Below, piece by piece: positions 7,120 through 15,355 of a DNA stretch of 22,472 nt. How positions within the stretch are numbered: the first letter of the stretch is position 1; each line of letters starts with the position of its first letter. Both the position numbers and the translations under genes were made by a program. Under the pieces are notes generated by a model, which saw only the letters and a program-made list of their open reading frames with translations, ran no database searches and was not told where the DNA came from. Source of the stretch: CAZCBJ01 sp964496705 (GTDB lineage: Bacteria > Chloroflexota > Anaerolineae > Anaerolineales > Anaerolineaceae); the NCBI GenBank assembly GCA_964496705.1, contig CAZCBJ010000045.1, positions 1 to 22,472 on the forward strand. The letters run 5' to 3'.

Positions 7120-7944
7120 ATGCTGCCATCGTTCTTATTATCCCTGCGCGAAGGCCTGGAAGCGGCCTTGGTCATCGGTATCATCCTGGGCGTTCTGCGC
7201 AAAATCAACCGCCCGGTCTTGATCCCGGCAGTCTGGCGCGGCGCCGGCATCGCCGCACTGGTTAGCCTGATTGCAGCCCTGCTGCTGAGAGCGCTTGGCG
7301 TGGAATTCGAAGGCAGGGCGGAAGAAATCTTTGAGGGCTCCGCCATGCTGCTGGCAGCCGGGCTGTTGACCTGGATGATCTTTTGGATGCGGCGGCAGGC
7401 GGGGTCGCTGCGACAAGAGCTGGATAACAATGTTCGCCAAGCGGCCTCACACAACGGCGCGTGGGCGGTGTTCGGGTTGGCCTTCGCGGCGGTGGTGCGC
7501 GAGGGCTTGGAATTGACGCTGTTCCTGTACGCGGCAGGCATGAACGCCAAACCCGGTCAGGTGCTGCTCGGTGCGTCCGCTGGCCTGCTGGCGTCCGCCG
7601 GGCTGGGTTACCTGTTGTTCAGATCCACCGCCCGGCTCAACCTAAAAACGTTCTTTGCCGTGACCAACGTGCTGTTGGTTCTCTTTGCCGCCGGCTTGGT
7701 CGCACATGGCATCCACGAATTCAACGAAGCGGGGCTGATCCCGCCCGTCATCGAACACGTCTGGGACGTGAATCCGGTTTTGAACGAGAAATCTGTGTTC
7801 GGCTCCCTGCTGGCGGCTCTGTTTGGCTATAACGGCAATCCATCCCTGAGCGAAGTGGCCGGATATCTGGCTTATTTTCTAATCCTGGGCATCAGCCTGC
7901 ATCCCGCCGCATCAAGGCGCAAGACCGCTCCGGCTGCAGGTTGA
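7120..7944 (+). CDS. FTR1-family high-affinity iron permease (EfeU-like)
   Basis: The product has 274 residues with about seven hydrophobic segments, so it is an inner-membrane protein. The family hallmark REGLE occurs twice, at 10-14 in the first helix and 127-131 in the fourth; these glutamates carry iron through Ftr1/EfeU. The start ATG 7120 is chosen because GGAGG lies 6 nt upstream; the in-frame ATG at 7114 touches that site. No EfeO or EfeB partner and no multicopper oxidase is adjacent, unlike the classical EfeUOB or Ftr1-Fet3 systems. It is the only plus-strand gene on the left half and meets the mannosidase gene tail to tail, 9 bp apart. Iron is the likely substrate; lead permeases in the same family remain possible. 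Confidence 0.92.
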   Translation: MLPSFLLSLREGLEAALVIGIILGVLRKINRPVLIPAVWRGAGIAALVSLIAALLLRALGVEFEGRAEEIFEGSAMLLAAGLLTWMIFWMRRQAGSLRQELDNNVRQAASHNGAWAVFGLAFAAVVREGLELTLFLYAAGMNAKPGQVLLGASAGLLASAGLGYLLFRSTARLNLKTFFAVTNVLLVLFAAGLVAHGIHEFNEAGLIPPVIEHVWDVNPVLNEKSVFGSLLAALFGYNGNPSLSEVAGYLAYFLILGISLHPAASRRKTAPAAG

Positions 7945-7953
7945 CGCGCGAGC

Positions 7954-10494
7954 TTACCGGGAAATTTCCAGGCGGAGTGTGGCGATCTCCCACGCGCGCA
8001 GGTTCAGCCGCACCTTGCCCGCCTTGATTTCCAGCGGGCGGGGCTGGCGTTCGAGCAGGTTGGTCTGTGCCACGGCGCGAACATTTGCCGGCAGGCGCAC
8101 CTCCACCGCTCCACCTTCCCCGCGAAACTCGACCAGGCGCAGGATCAGCGCGTCGCCGCGCTCGGCGGGTTTGCTCGCCGCCAGGCAGGCGCAGCGGCTT
8201 TCCACCACAGGCTGTTCGGGCAGGTCTGCCCGGCCCGCGACGGCCAGCAGCCCGGCATTATAGTTGTGCGCCTCCGGCACCACCGGGCTTGCGGCAAACG
8301 GCTGGTTATAGCTGGCGACGGCGAAATCGAAGTCATGCGGCCCGGCGTCGCGCATGCCGTCGTAGTCGGTCATGGTGTAATTTTCCGGCTCGTGCAGGTA
8401 GGTGGGCACCGCCGGACTGCGCAGCAGACTGAGCAGGATCACCTCGCCCTGCGGATGGGTTTCAATTTTGTAGGATGGGGTGCCAGCGTTGAACAGCGCC
8501 ACGCTCATCCCTTCAGCCTCCACCCCGGCCCAGTTGGACGCCGGCCAGTCGCCGTTGGCCGCTGCCCAGCCGAACCAGGGCTGATAAGGCGGCCGTTCGA
8601 GCATGCCGAAGGGCACCTCGTAGATATGCCGCCCGCAATCGGGCAGCGGAAAGGCAGCCCGCAGGCGGTGGTTGAAGGTGTCCCAGTCCACATGCAGGGT
8701 GAAGTCCAGGCGGTCCAGGCCCTGCACCAGGCTCAGGCTGAGCCGGGCGCGAAAACCATTGTTCACGAAACCGGCGCGCCAGGGGGCTTCGACCGCAAAG
8801 ACCACCCGCTGCATCGCGCGGTTGCCCTCGGCGCACAGCAGCCGGGTGTGCTCGCTCAGCGGGGTGCGGCTTTGGTCGGGGTGCAGCGTGGCCCAGGGCG
8901 AGCCCTCGTCGTGTTCGATGATCAGCTCGCCGGGGCGGTATTCGCCCGCCTCGAGGATCATGCGATTGAGAGCCTTGTCCTGCACCGCCAGCAGGCCGTT
9001 GGCGTCAAATTCCACCCGGTATCGCTGGTTCTCAAGGATATTTGCAGCGAGCGGCTTGAGCGGGTCAGGCGCGCGGCGTGCCAACCGGTAGGCGGCCGTT
9101 CCCCGCCCGGGCACCCCTTCGGCCAGGAATCGTATCTTCGTGCTGCCGCCGGGCGCGCTCACCGCCAGCACAGGCACCGCCTGACCATGCGCATCGGTCA
9201 GCCCCAGGTCGGGGCGCTCGCCGGGCAGGGTCAGCGAGGCGACCTGGGTGGAGGGGTGCGGGCTTGGGTTGAGCACCGCGACCTCATCTTCAGCGGTGCG
9301 AATCAGCGCTTGCAGCGCGCGGTCGCGCAGCGTGGCGGTGCCGACCTCGATCTCGGCGTATATCTCCTGCAGCTCGGCGTGGGAGGGGTCCACATGCGTG
9401 GCGGTGATGGCATCGTGGAACATGGTGAAGAAAAGCTTCTTCCACACTTTCTCAAAATCATCGCGAGGGTAGGGCTGCCCCTGCAGGTCGGCCAACTGCG
9501 CCAGCCATTCAGCGGCATAAAGAGCAAATTCCTGGCGGCGCACGTTTTGCTTGGTGCGGATGCGGGTGACCCACACGCCGGAGTTGTTGGGGTTCAGCTC
9601 CACGCCGGGGTGCAGCTCGTCGGCAGGCGGATTGTCCAGCGCGGCGAGCTCCGCCCGGCTGTGGGCCAGCAGCTCCCCGGCCAGGGCGAAGCGCACATTA
9701 TAATCAGCGCGCAGCCCTTCAGCCCAGGCGATGATTTCGGGATTGGGCAGCAGCTCCTCGGGAGTCATCAGGAACACCCCCGCGCCTTCCGATTCCAACG
9801 CCAGTCGGTCCACCTCGTCGGGCAGGAGGGTGGGCTGGCCGCGTGTGTCAATGCCGCGTCCGGCGCAGTCCGGGCAACCTTCCCCGCGCCCGCGGCAGGC
9901 CGGGCAGGGGCGGTACTTGACCACGCCCTGCGGCAGATGCGCGACGGCGGTCATGTGCGGCAGAAAGACCACGCTGCCGTCCAGCCCGCGCCAGTAGCGC
10001 CCTTCCGGGTAGGTGTAGACTAATCCGCTGGCGCAGTCCAGCTCGCAGCCGCGCAAGATCTGCGGCAGCTGGGCCGGGTTGCCAAAGGCGTCGTTGCGCA
10101 CCGCCAGTCGGGTGGGCTGGTCGAAGGTTTCCTCCACCCACAGCAGACCGTTGAGCAGGTTGCGCACCAGGCTTTCGCCCTGGATCATGTTGCCGTCCAC
10201 AATCAGGTAGCCGCTGCCGCTGACGGCGAAGCGCCCGGCGCAGCTGAGCGCCTGCAGCTCGCCCAGCGCCTCGGGGTGGCGCTGCAGGAAGGATTGGACG
10301 ACGTGCGGGGTCTCAGCCTCGAATTTGTATGCGGGATTCTGGCGGGCAATCGCCAGGTTGTCGAGCATATAGTATTCCTGGATGTCAGCATAACTGACAA
10401 AGGTCTGCCCCTTGAATTCAAAACGGCGCTGCCAGCAGCGCCGCCAGGTGGGATCGAAATGATTGTTGGTGATGATGTACAAGATGGGTTTCAT
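7954..10494 (-). CDS. GH38-family alpha-mannosidase-like glycoside hydrolase
   Basis: The product has 846 residues, normal for GH38. The N-terminal catalytic domain shows the zinc-site HFDPTW (H12, D14), the probable nucleophile D135 in AVRNDAFGNPAQ, and H360 in FHDAITATH, matching the four zinc ligands known for this family. A C-terminal beta-rich region (about 400-846) fits the mannosidase substrate-binding domains. An unusual CPACRGRGEGCPDCAGRG (197-214), with two CxxCxGxG units as in DnaJ, sits inside the catalytic half. No signal peptide is seen, so it is probably cytoplasmic. The start at 10494 has GGAAAGGA upstream; the frame is open further upstream but without family similarity. Substrate cannot be fixed from sequence. 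No sugar transporter genes adjoin it. Confidence 0.88.
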   Translation of the reverse strand: MKPILYIITNNHFDPTWRRCWQRRFEFKGQTFVSYADIQEYYMLDNLAIARQNPAYKFEAETPHVVQSFLQRHPEALGELQALSCAGRFAVSGSGYLIVDGNMIQGESLVRNLLNGLLWVEETFDQPTRLAVRNDAFGNPAQLPQILRGCELDCASGLVYTYPEGRYWRGLDGSVVFLPHMTAVAHLPQGVVKYRPCPACRGRGEGCPDCAGRGIDTRGQPTLLPDEVDRLALESEGAGVFLMTPEELLPNPEIIAWAEGLRADYNVRFALAGELLAHSRAELAALDNPPADELHPGVELNPNNSGVWVTRIRTKQNVRRQEFALYAAEWLAQLADLQGQPYPRDDFEKVWKKLFFTMFHDAITATHVDPSHAELQEIYAEIEVGTATLRDRALQALIRTAEDEVAVLNPSPHPSTQVASLTLPGERPDLGLTDAHGQAVPVLAVSAPGGSTKIRFLAEGVPGRGTAAYRLARRAPDPLKPLAANILENQRYRVEFDANGLLAVQDKALNRMILEAGEYRPGELIIEHDEGSPWATLHPDQSRTPLSEHTRLLCAEGNRAMQRVVFAVEAPWRAGFVNNGFRARLSLSLVQGLDRLDFTLHVDWDTFNHRLRAAFPLPDCGRHIYEVPFGMLERPPYQPWFGWAAANGDWPASNWAGVEAEGMSVALFNAGTPSYKIETHPQGEVILLSLLRSPAVPTYLHEPENYTMTDYDGMRDAGPHDFDFAVASYNQPFAASPVVPEAHNYNAGLLAVAGRADLPEQPVVESRCACLAASKPAERGDALILRLVEFRGEGGAVEVRLPANVRAVAQTNLLERQPRPLEIKAGKVRLNLRAWEIATLRLEISR

Positions 10495-10516
10495 GGGCGG
10501 AATCCTTTCCGTGTGT

Positions 10517-10522
10517 ATTGTA
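10517..10522 (-). promoter_or_regulatory. Possible -10 box of the mannosidase gene
   Basis: TACAAT on the minus strand (5 of 6 consensus bases) lies 22 nt upstream of the start codon, which would give a leader of about 15 nt that includes the ribosome site. No convincing -35 box is seen at the right distance, so the call is weak. Confidence 0.3.
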
Positions 10523-10565
10523 CTGTGAATTGGGCGCGGAGCCATCACGCTGCCAATAGAGTAGA

Positions 10566-10737
10566 GGCGGGTCTGCCAAAAAAGCCCGCAGTCCCATCAG
10601 TCGCTGCGCTCCTTCAGGGACTCACGCCGGGTGATTCGCTGAGCCCCGCAGGGGCGAAGGGTTTCATCCCGCAGTAGCCCAGCCCAGCAGCGGGGCTGGA
10701 CCATCATCATCGAAATCAACTTTTACCCAGACCCGCC
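10566..10737. repeat. Intergenic element bounded by GGCGGGTCTG inverted repeats
   Basis: GGCGGGTCTG (10566-10575) and CAGACCCGCC (10728-10737) are perfect complements bounding 172 bp. Inside is a further hairpin, CCAGCCC (10679-10685) with GGGCTGG (10693-10699). There is no coding potential I can support. The bounding words are the same as in the tandem repeats upstream of xpt, which suggests a dispersed non-autonomous repeat family. It fills the left part of the 508-bp gap between the mannosidase and nuclease genes. Confidence 0.6.
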
Positions 10738-10753
10738 GCCACATCACCAAATC

Positions 10754-10920
10754 CGTAGGTTGGGTTGAGCGGGTCGGGCAGCGGCTGCACCCGTTCAGAT
10801 CCTCCAGCGAAACCCAAGCATGCTGCCATCCGCGGGACAGATACGATGCATCCATGTTGGGTTTCGCTCGGGTGTCTTGTGGAAATTCGGGGTCTGAAGG
10901 TTCGCTCAACCCAACCTACG
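10754..10920. repeat. Nested palindromic element (MITE- or BIME-like)
   Basis: Perfect 18-bp outer arms CGTAGGTTGGGTTGAGCG (10754-10771) and complement (10903-10920) enclose a second perfect pair, AGCGAAACCCAA (10806-10817) and TTGGGTTTCGCT (10857-10868). Outer plus inner arms read like the common bacterial intergenic repeat in which TAGGTTGGGTTGAGCG is followed by CGAAACCCAAC, here present as two opposed copies each split by about 34 bp. No transposase is encoded. The rest of the gap (10921-11002) shows only an AT-rich TAAAAT (10988-10993), a possible -10 box for the nuclease gene. Confidence 0.75.
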
Positions 10921-11002
10921 ACTACTCCCCCAACCTCCTTCACATATTACCCATCCCGCCTCACGCGTCACTTTTCACCATCCATGATAAAATCCAATCC
11001 TC

Positions 11003-11830
11003 ATGCCTGCCTCTGCCGCGCTGACCACGACCGACTCATTGACCGCCGTCCAGGAAGTGCTCGAAGCCACCCGCGGCGACGCCGACCGCTTCGCCGAGAC
11101 GCTGCGCCACCGCCAGATCCCGCACCTATCCTTCAGCCAGATCACCACGGTGGAATTCTGCCCGCGGCGTTATTATCTGACCTATGTGGCGCTGGCTGAT
11201 CTCGACCCGCCGCCGGATTATTTCACCAAGGGCAAGCTGCTGCATCAGTGCCTGGCGGAGTCCTACCAGCGCGCCGCGCGCGGCGAACCTCCCGACTGGA
11301 CGGCTCTGCAGCGCGCGGCGGAGGAACCCAGCGGCGAAGAGGCGCGCCGGCATTTGCGCAACGCGCTGGAGCTGGCGCGGGAGCATCACTGGCAGGATTG
11401 CCAGGTGGTCGCGGTGGAGCAGCCGTTTGTGATGCTGCTGGCTGACGACCTGCCGCCCTGTGTGGGGGTGATCGACCTGATTCTGCGCCGCAACGGGCAT
11501 TATATCGTGGTGGACCACAAGACCGGGCGCGATTTTTACCCGCAGGATGAACTGCAAATGGCGATTTACGTGGAATACATCCGCCGCGCCTACGGCGGCG
11601 GTGAGTGTGAATTCTATTACGACACCTACCGCTGGGTCAACAATCTTTCGCGCATTCGCAAGCCGGCTTTCCAGCGCGAGGCGGTGAAATTGCACCCGCA
11701 CGCCTGGGAGAAGGCGGTGCAGCGCATCCGCGAGGGCAACCGCGCCATCCAGCGCATCCGCGCCGCCGATGACGGCGCGGCGGTGGGGGAATGCTACCGC
11801 TGCCCGCTGCGCCGGCTGTGCCGAGGCTAG
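11003..11830 (+). CDS. RecB-family PD-(D/E)XK nuclease with Cas4/AddB-type Fe-S cysteines
   Basis: The product has 275 residues. The nuclease motifs appear in order: GKLLHQ (G77...H81), E139 in VEQPF, D158 in GVIDLI, VVDHKTG with D171 and K173, and QDELQMAIY (Q185...Y189). One cysteine before the core (C53 in EFCPRRYYL) and three at the C-terminus (C264, C267, C273, spacing Cx2Cx5C) match the 4Fe-4S ligands of AddB and Cas4. The expected activity is metal-dependent DNA cleavage, probably exonucleolytic. It stands alone: no helicase, Cas1/Cas2 or CRISPR repeats are nearby. No Shine-Dalgarno precedes the ATG, and TAAAAT lies about 10 nt upstream, so a nearly leaderless message is possible. It converges on the binding-protein gene. 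Confidence 0.9.
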   Translation: MPASAALTTTDSLTAVQEVLEATRGDADRFAETLRHRQIPHLSFSQITTVEFCPRRYYLTYVALADLDPPPDYFTKGKLLHQCLAESYQRAARGEPPDWTALQRAAEEPSGEEARRHLRNALELAREHHWQDCQVVAVEQPFVMLLADDLPPCVGVIDLILRRNGHYIVVDHKTGRDFYPQDELQMAIYVEYIRRAYGGGECEFYYDTYRWVNNLSRIRKPAFQREAVKLHPHAWEKAVQRIREGNRAIQRIRAADDGAAVGECYRCPLRRLCRG

Positions 11831-11855
11831 TCGGGCTGGCGCCTGCCGGGCTCGG

Positions 11856-13823
11856 CTACGGCTGGCAGATGTCGATGTTCTCGATGCCCCACAGCTGGCT
11901 GCGGGCGGTCACGTCCATCTCAAAACCGCACAGGCCCGGGCGCGCGGCGGCCATCTTGACGTGGAAGAAGAGCGGGATGGAGGGCAGCTCCCCGGCCAGC
12001 AGGCGCATGGCGGCGGCGTGGTTGTCAGCGATCACCTGCGGCTGATCGGAGCGCGCCAGTCGCGCCGCGCGGCAGGCGGTGTCAAAGTCAGGGTTGGCGT
12101 AACCGGTGACATTCCCGCCCAGCCAGCCGTTTTTCTGGTGGGGGATCTGGGCTGATTCGTACAGCGCGCAGGGCGGCTGGACGGAAGAATCCCAGGCGAA
12201 TTCGGCCAGGTCAAACTTGCGCCCGAACAGCGGCCCGTCCGGCCCGGCAGCATACAGCTCATCCACATTGAGGTTGTTGATTTGCACCTGGATGCCGCAC
12301 CCCGCCAGGTCGGCGGCGATCCTGGCAGCCACCTGCTGGCGCAGTGGCGCGCGGGTGGTCAAATAGGTGATGCTGAAAGGCGTGCCGCCCAGGATGGTCT
12401 GGATGCCCAGCGCAGTGCGCGGGGTGGAGGGGTCGTTGTCCTCATCCATCCAGCCGACCTCCTCCAGCAGACGCATGCCCTGCTGCGGATCGTAGGGCAG
12501 CGGCTGCAGGTCGGCGGGGAAGAGCGGGTGCTGCGGCGGGATATAGCTGGCGGGGACGATGCCCAGGCCGTAGAGCAGGTCGTCCACGATGGCCTGGCGG
12601 TTGATGCACAGGGCGACGGCTTTGCGCGTGCGCACATCGCCGAAGAAATCCGCCCGGTCGGCGCCGGGATAATAGTAATCATCGTAAGAGGCGGGCTTGA
12701 TGCCGAAGTCGAGATGCTCCCATTCGGGCCCCTGTCCGGTGAAGAGCTGGATTTTGCCGGCCTCGCGCAGGTCGAAGATGGACTGATAATCCACGTCCGC
12801 CAGGCCGGTCTGGTCCACCAGGTCGCATTCGCCGGTCAACAACGCGGCCTGGTTGTTGTCAGCCGGCTGACCGGGGAAGCGGAAGACCAGCTTGTCGAGC
12901 TTGGGCAGGCCCTCGTCAGCGCGGAAATAGTTGGGGTTCTTGCTGAGGGTGATGTGGTCGCCGACCACCCATTCATCCACCTGGTAAGGCCCCCAGCCGA
13001 GCGGGGCGCGGTTGACCCGCTCATCTTCCAGCATCTGGGCGGGGGTCAGCGAGCCGTAGGCGTGTTTGGGCAGCGGCAGCCAGAAAAAGGTCTCGTAGCG
13101 TTGGGGAAAAAAGCCCGGCAGTCCCATCCACATCACATGCAAATCGTCCATCACTTGGTAAAACGCGGTGCGGTTGACCAGGCGCTTCAACGTGGGGGTG
13201 GCGGCATCCGCGGAAACGTTGAAGGAGAACAGCGAATCGGCCGCGGTCAGGGGCGCGCCATCTGACCATTTCAGCCCGGGCTTGAGGGTGAAGCTCAGGT
13301 TGAGGCGCTCCATCTCCACCGGCCCGCCGCCGTCCCAGGTCGCGGCGCAGGAAGAATCCAGGCAGCCAGAGGGCAGGTAGCGCACGCCTTTCACCAGCGC
13401 CGAGAGGTTGCCGTCGGCGTCCACGATATCTTCGCCCGGCTCAACGCTGACCGGCACAATGCTTGCGGAGCCGTCCTCCGGATTGGGCAGCCCATCCAGG
13501 ATGACCGGCTGGACGGAGAAGGCGCGCGTGTCGTAAGGCCCGTCGTAGACAGCCTCCAGCACTGACCAGGTGGCGCGGGTGGAGGATTTATACACATACA
13601 GCGAGGACGGCTCCTGACCCAGACAGACCACCAGCGCGCGCGGCGGGGGCAGGGTGCTGGTGGCGGTGGGGGCAGGCACGGCGGTGGATGAGGGAACCGC
13701 GCTGGGCGCGGGGGTATCCACTTGCGGGCGCGGGCCGGGCTCAGCCGTGCGTGGGGCGCAGGCGGCCAACAGCACAATCAGGGCGGTCAGGATGGCGAAC
13801 AGCTGTCGAGATCGAAAGGGCAT
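11856..13823 (-). CDS. ABC transporter substrate-binding lipoprotein, peptide/oligopeptide family (SBP_bac_5)
   Basis: The 655-residue product starts with a lipoprotein signal peptide (hydrophobic 8-21, lipobox LAAC with C22), then a Pro/Ser/Thr-rich linker to about 60. The rest is a family 5 solute-binding protein: LKPGLKWSDGAPLTAADSLFS is the typical motif, followed by GWGPYQVDEWVVGDHITLSKNPNY and VRTRKAVALCINRQAIVDDLLYG. Members deliver peptides, nickel or sugars to DppBCDF-type importers. No permease or ATPase gene adjoins, so its transporter is elsewhere. An AGGAG site lies 9 nt before the ATG. It follows guaB by 39 bp but seems to have its own promoter. Several extra cysteines and an insertion near 105-165 are not typical; ligand unknown. 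Confidence 0.9.
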   Translation of the reverse strand: MPFRSRQLFAILTALIVLLAACAPRTAEPGPRPQVDTPAPSAVPSSTAVPAPTATSTLPPPRALVVCLGQEPSSLYVYKSSTRATWSVLEAVYDGPYDTRAFSVQPVILDGLPNPEDGSASIVPVSVEPGEDIVDADGNLSALVKGVRYLPSGCLDSSCAATWDGGGPVEMERLNLSFTLKPGLKWSDGAPLTAADSLFSFNVSADAATPTLKRLVNRTAFYQVMDDLHVMWMGLPGFFPQRYETFFWLPLPKHAYGSLTPAQMLEDERVNRAPLGWGPYQVDEWVVGDHITLSKNPNYFRADEGLPKLDKLVFRFPGQPADNNQAALLTGECDLVDQTGLADVDYQSIFDLREAGKIQLFTGQGPEWEHLDFGIKPASYDDYYYPGADRADFFGDVRTRKAVALCINRQAIVDDLLYGLGIVPASYIPPQHPLFPADLQPLPYDPQQGMRLLEEVGWMDEDNDPSTPRTALGIQTILGGTPFSITYLTTRAPLRQQVAARIAADLAGCGIQVQINNLNVDELYAAGPDGPLFGRKFDLAEFAWDSSVQPPCALYESAQIPHQKNGWLGGNVTGYANPDFDTACRAARLARSDQPQVIADNHAAAMRLLAGELPSIPLFFHVKMAAARPGLCGFEMDVTARSQLWGIENIDICQP

Positions 13824-13854
13824 GCTTCAGGCTCCTGGACGGAGGATGAAGGAC

Positions 13855-13884
13855 ATTATACCCTACTGGTCTCCGCGCTGGTAA
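13855..13884 (-). promoter_or_regulatory. Putative promoter of the binding-protein gene inside the guaB 3' end
   Basis: On the minus strand a perfect TATAAT (13855-13860) is preceded by TTACCA (13879-13884, 4 of 6) with an 18-bp spacer. The predicted start lies about 25 nt before the ATG at 13823, leaving room for the AGGAG site. The -35 box lies within the last codons of guaB, suggesting expression independent of the purine operon. Confidence 0.5.
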
Positions 13885-15341
13885 TTGGGCGACTCGCGGG
13901 TGATGGTCACGCTGTGCGGATGGCTTTCGAGCAGGCCGGCATTGGTGATGCGCACCAACTTGGTCTTGGTGCGCAAGTCCTCCAGCGAGGCGGCGCCGGC
14001 ATAACCCATGCCCGATCGCAGCCCGCCGATGAGCTGGTAGGTGAAATCTGCCAGCGTGCCTTTGAACGGCACCATGCCCTCCACGCCCTCCGGCACCAGC
14101 TTTCCGGCGGCCTGCCCGCTGGCGTAGCGGTCGCGGCCGAAACCCTGCATGGCGCCCAGGCTGCCCATCCCGCGGTAGGATTTATACTGCCGGCCTTCAT
14201 AGAGGATCAACTCGCCGGGAGATTCTTCCAGCCCGGCCATCAGACTGCCCAGCATGACCGTCTCAGCCCCGGCGACGATGGCTTTGACGATGTCGCCCGA
14301 GTATTTGATGCCGCCGTCGGCGATGATGGGGATGTCGCGGGTGCGCGCGGCGCGCGAGCAGGCGAAAATGGCTGAGAGCTGCGGGTAGCCCGCGCCGGAG
14401 ATGATGCGCGTGGTGCAAATCGAGCCAGCACCCACGCCCACCTTGACCGCATCCGCGCCAGCCTCAATCAGCGCCAGCGTTCCCTCGGCGGTGACCACAT
14501 TGCCGGCGATGACCGGCAGCTCCGGCCAGGCGCTCTTGATGCGCCGGATGGCGCGTATCACGCCCTGCGAGTGACCGTGGGCGGTGTCAATCGTCACCAC
14601 GTCCACCCCGCGCTCGACCAGCGTCTGGATGCGAATTTCCAAATCGGCGCCCACGCCCACCGCCGCGCCCGCCAGCAGGCGCCCCAGCCCATCCTTGGCG
14701 GCGTTGGGGTATTGCAATTTTTTCTGAATATCCTTGACCGTGATCAGGCCCATCAGCCGCCCCTGCCCGTCCACCAGCGGCAGCTTCTCGATGCGCCGCT
14801 TCTGCAGGATGACCTTGGCCTCGTCCAGCGTGGTGCCCACCGGGGCGGTGACCAGGTTCTCGCGGGTCATGAAGTCGCTCACCGGGCGGTCGAGATCTTC
14901 ACCCTCGGCAAAGCGGATGTCGCGGTTGGTGAGGATGCCCACCAGCATCCCGCCCGCTTCGCAGATGGGGATGCCGCTGATGTGGTAGCGCCCCATCAGC
15001 TCCTCGGCTTCTTTGAGCGTGGCGGTGGGCGGTAGGGTGATGGGGTCGGTGATCATGCCCGACTCGGAGCGCTTGACCTTGTCCACTTCGGCGGCTTGCG
15101 CCTCGGGGGAGAGGTTGCGGTGGATGATGCCGATGCCGCCCACGCGCGCCAGGGCGATGGCCAGGCGCGATTCGGTGACCGGGTCCATGGCCGCCGATAT
15201 CAGCGGCGCGTTGAGGGTGATGCCGCGCACCAGGCGCGCCTTCACGTCCACCTGGGAGGGCAGCAATTCGGTGTAATCCGGCACAACCAGCACATCGTCA
15301 AAAGCCAGCGCCAGGTTTTCGGCAAATAACGCTTCGTTCAT
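13863..15341 (-). CDS. guaB: IMP dehydrogenase
   Basis: The enzyme oxidises IMP to XMP with NAD, the committed step to guanine nucleotides. The 492-residue protein has the barrel start LAFDDVLVVPDYTELLP, a pair of CBS domains inserted at about 95-210, and the catalytic loop with C309 in GSICTTRIISGAGYPQ. The flap segment has the Arg-Tyr pair in DRYASGQAAGKLVPEG. The residue before GSIC is Ala (GVGAGSIC) where I expect Pro (GIGPGSIC). The start ATG 15341 has AAGGAG 7 nt upstream. It follows purH by 14 bp and is the last gene of the purine operon, linking IMP made by PurH to the guanine branch. Confidence 0.98.
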   Translation of the reverse strand: MNEALFAENLALAFDDVLVVPDYTELLPSQVDVKARLVRGITLNAPLISAAMDPVTESRLAIALARVGGIGIIHRNLSPEAQAAEVDKVKRSESGMITDPITLPPTATLKEAEELMGRYHISGIPICEAGGMLVGILTNRDIRFAEGEDLDRPVSDFMTRENLVTAPVGTTLDEAKVILQKRRIEKLPLVDGQGRLMGLITVKDIQKKLQYPNAAKDGLGRLLAGAAVGVGADLEIRIQTLVERGVDVVTIDTAHGHSQGVIRAIRRIKSAWPELPVIAGNVVTAEGTLALIEAGADAVKVGVGAGSICTTRIISGAGYPQLSAIFACSRAARTRDIPIIADGGIKYSGDIVKAIVAGAETVMLGSLMAGLEESPGELILYEGRQYKSYRGMGSLGAMQGFGRDRYASGQAAGKLVPEGVEGMVPFKGTLADFTYQLIGGLRSGMGYAGAASLEDLRTKTKLVRITNAGLLESHPHSVTITRESPNYQRGDQ

Positions 15342-15355
15342 GTTTGCTCCTTATG

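Noticed and set aside
8266..10023. Plus-strand open frame of 585 codons opposite the GH38 gene
   Set aside because: Antisense shadow; low-complexity His/Gly/Arg/Gln-rich translation and no ribosome site.
11821..11855. Bidirectional terminator between the nuclease and binding-protein genes
   Set aside because: Only a 5-bp CCGAG/CTCGG pairing with a weak interior and no T-tract on either strand.
12282..13265. Plus-strand open frame of 327 codons opposite the binding-protein gene
   Set aside because: Shadow of a frame with a clear lipoprotein signal and SBP_bac_5 motifs.
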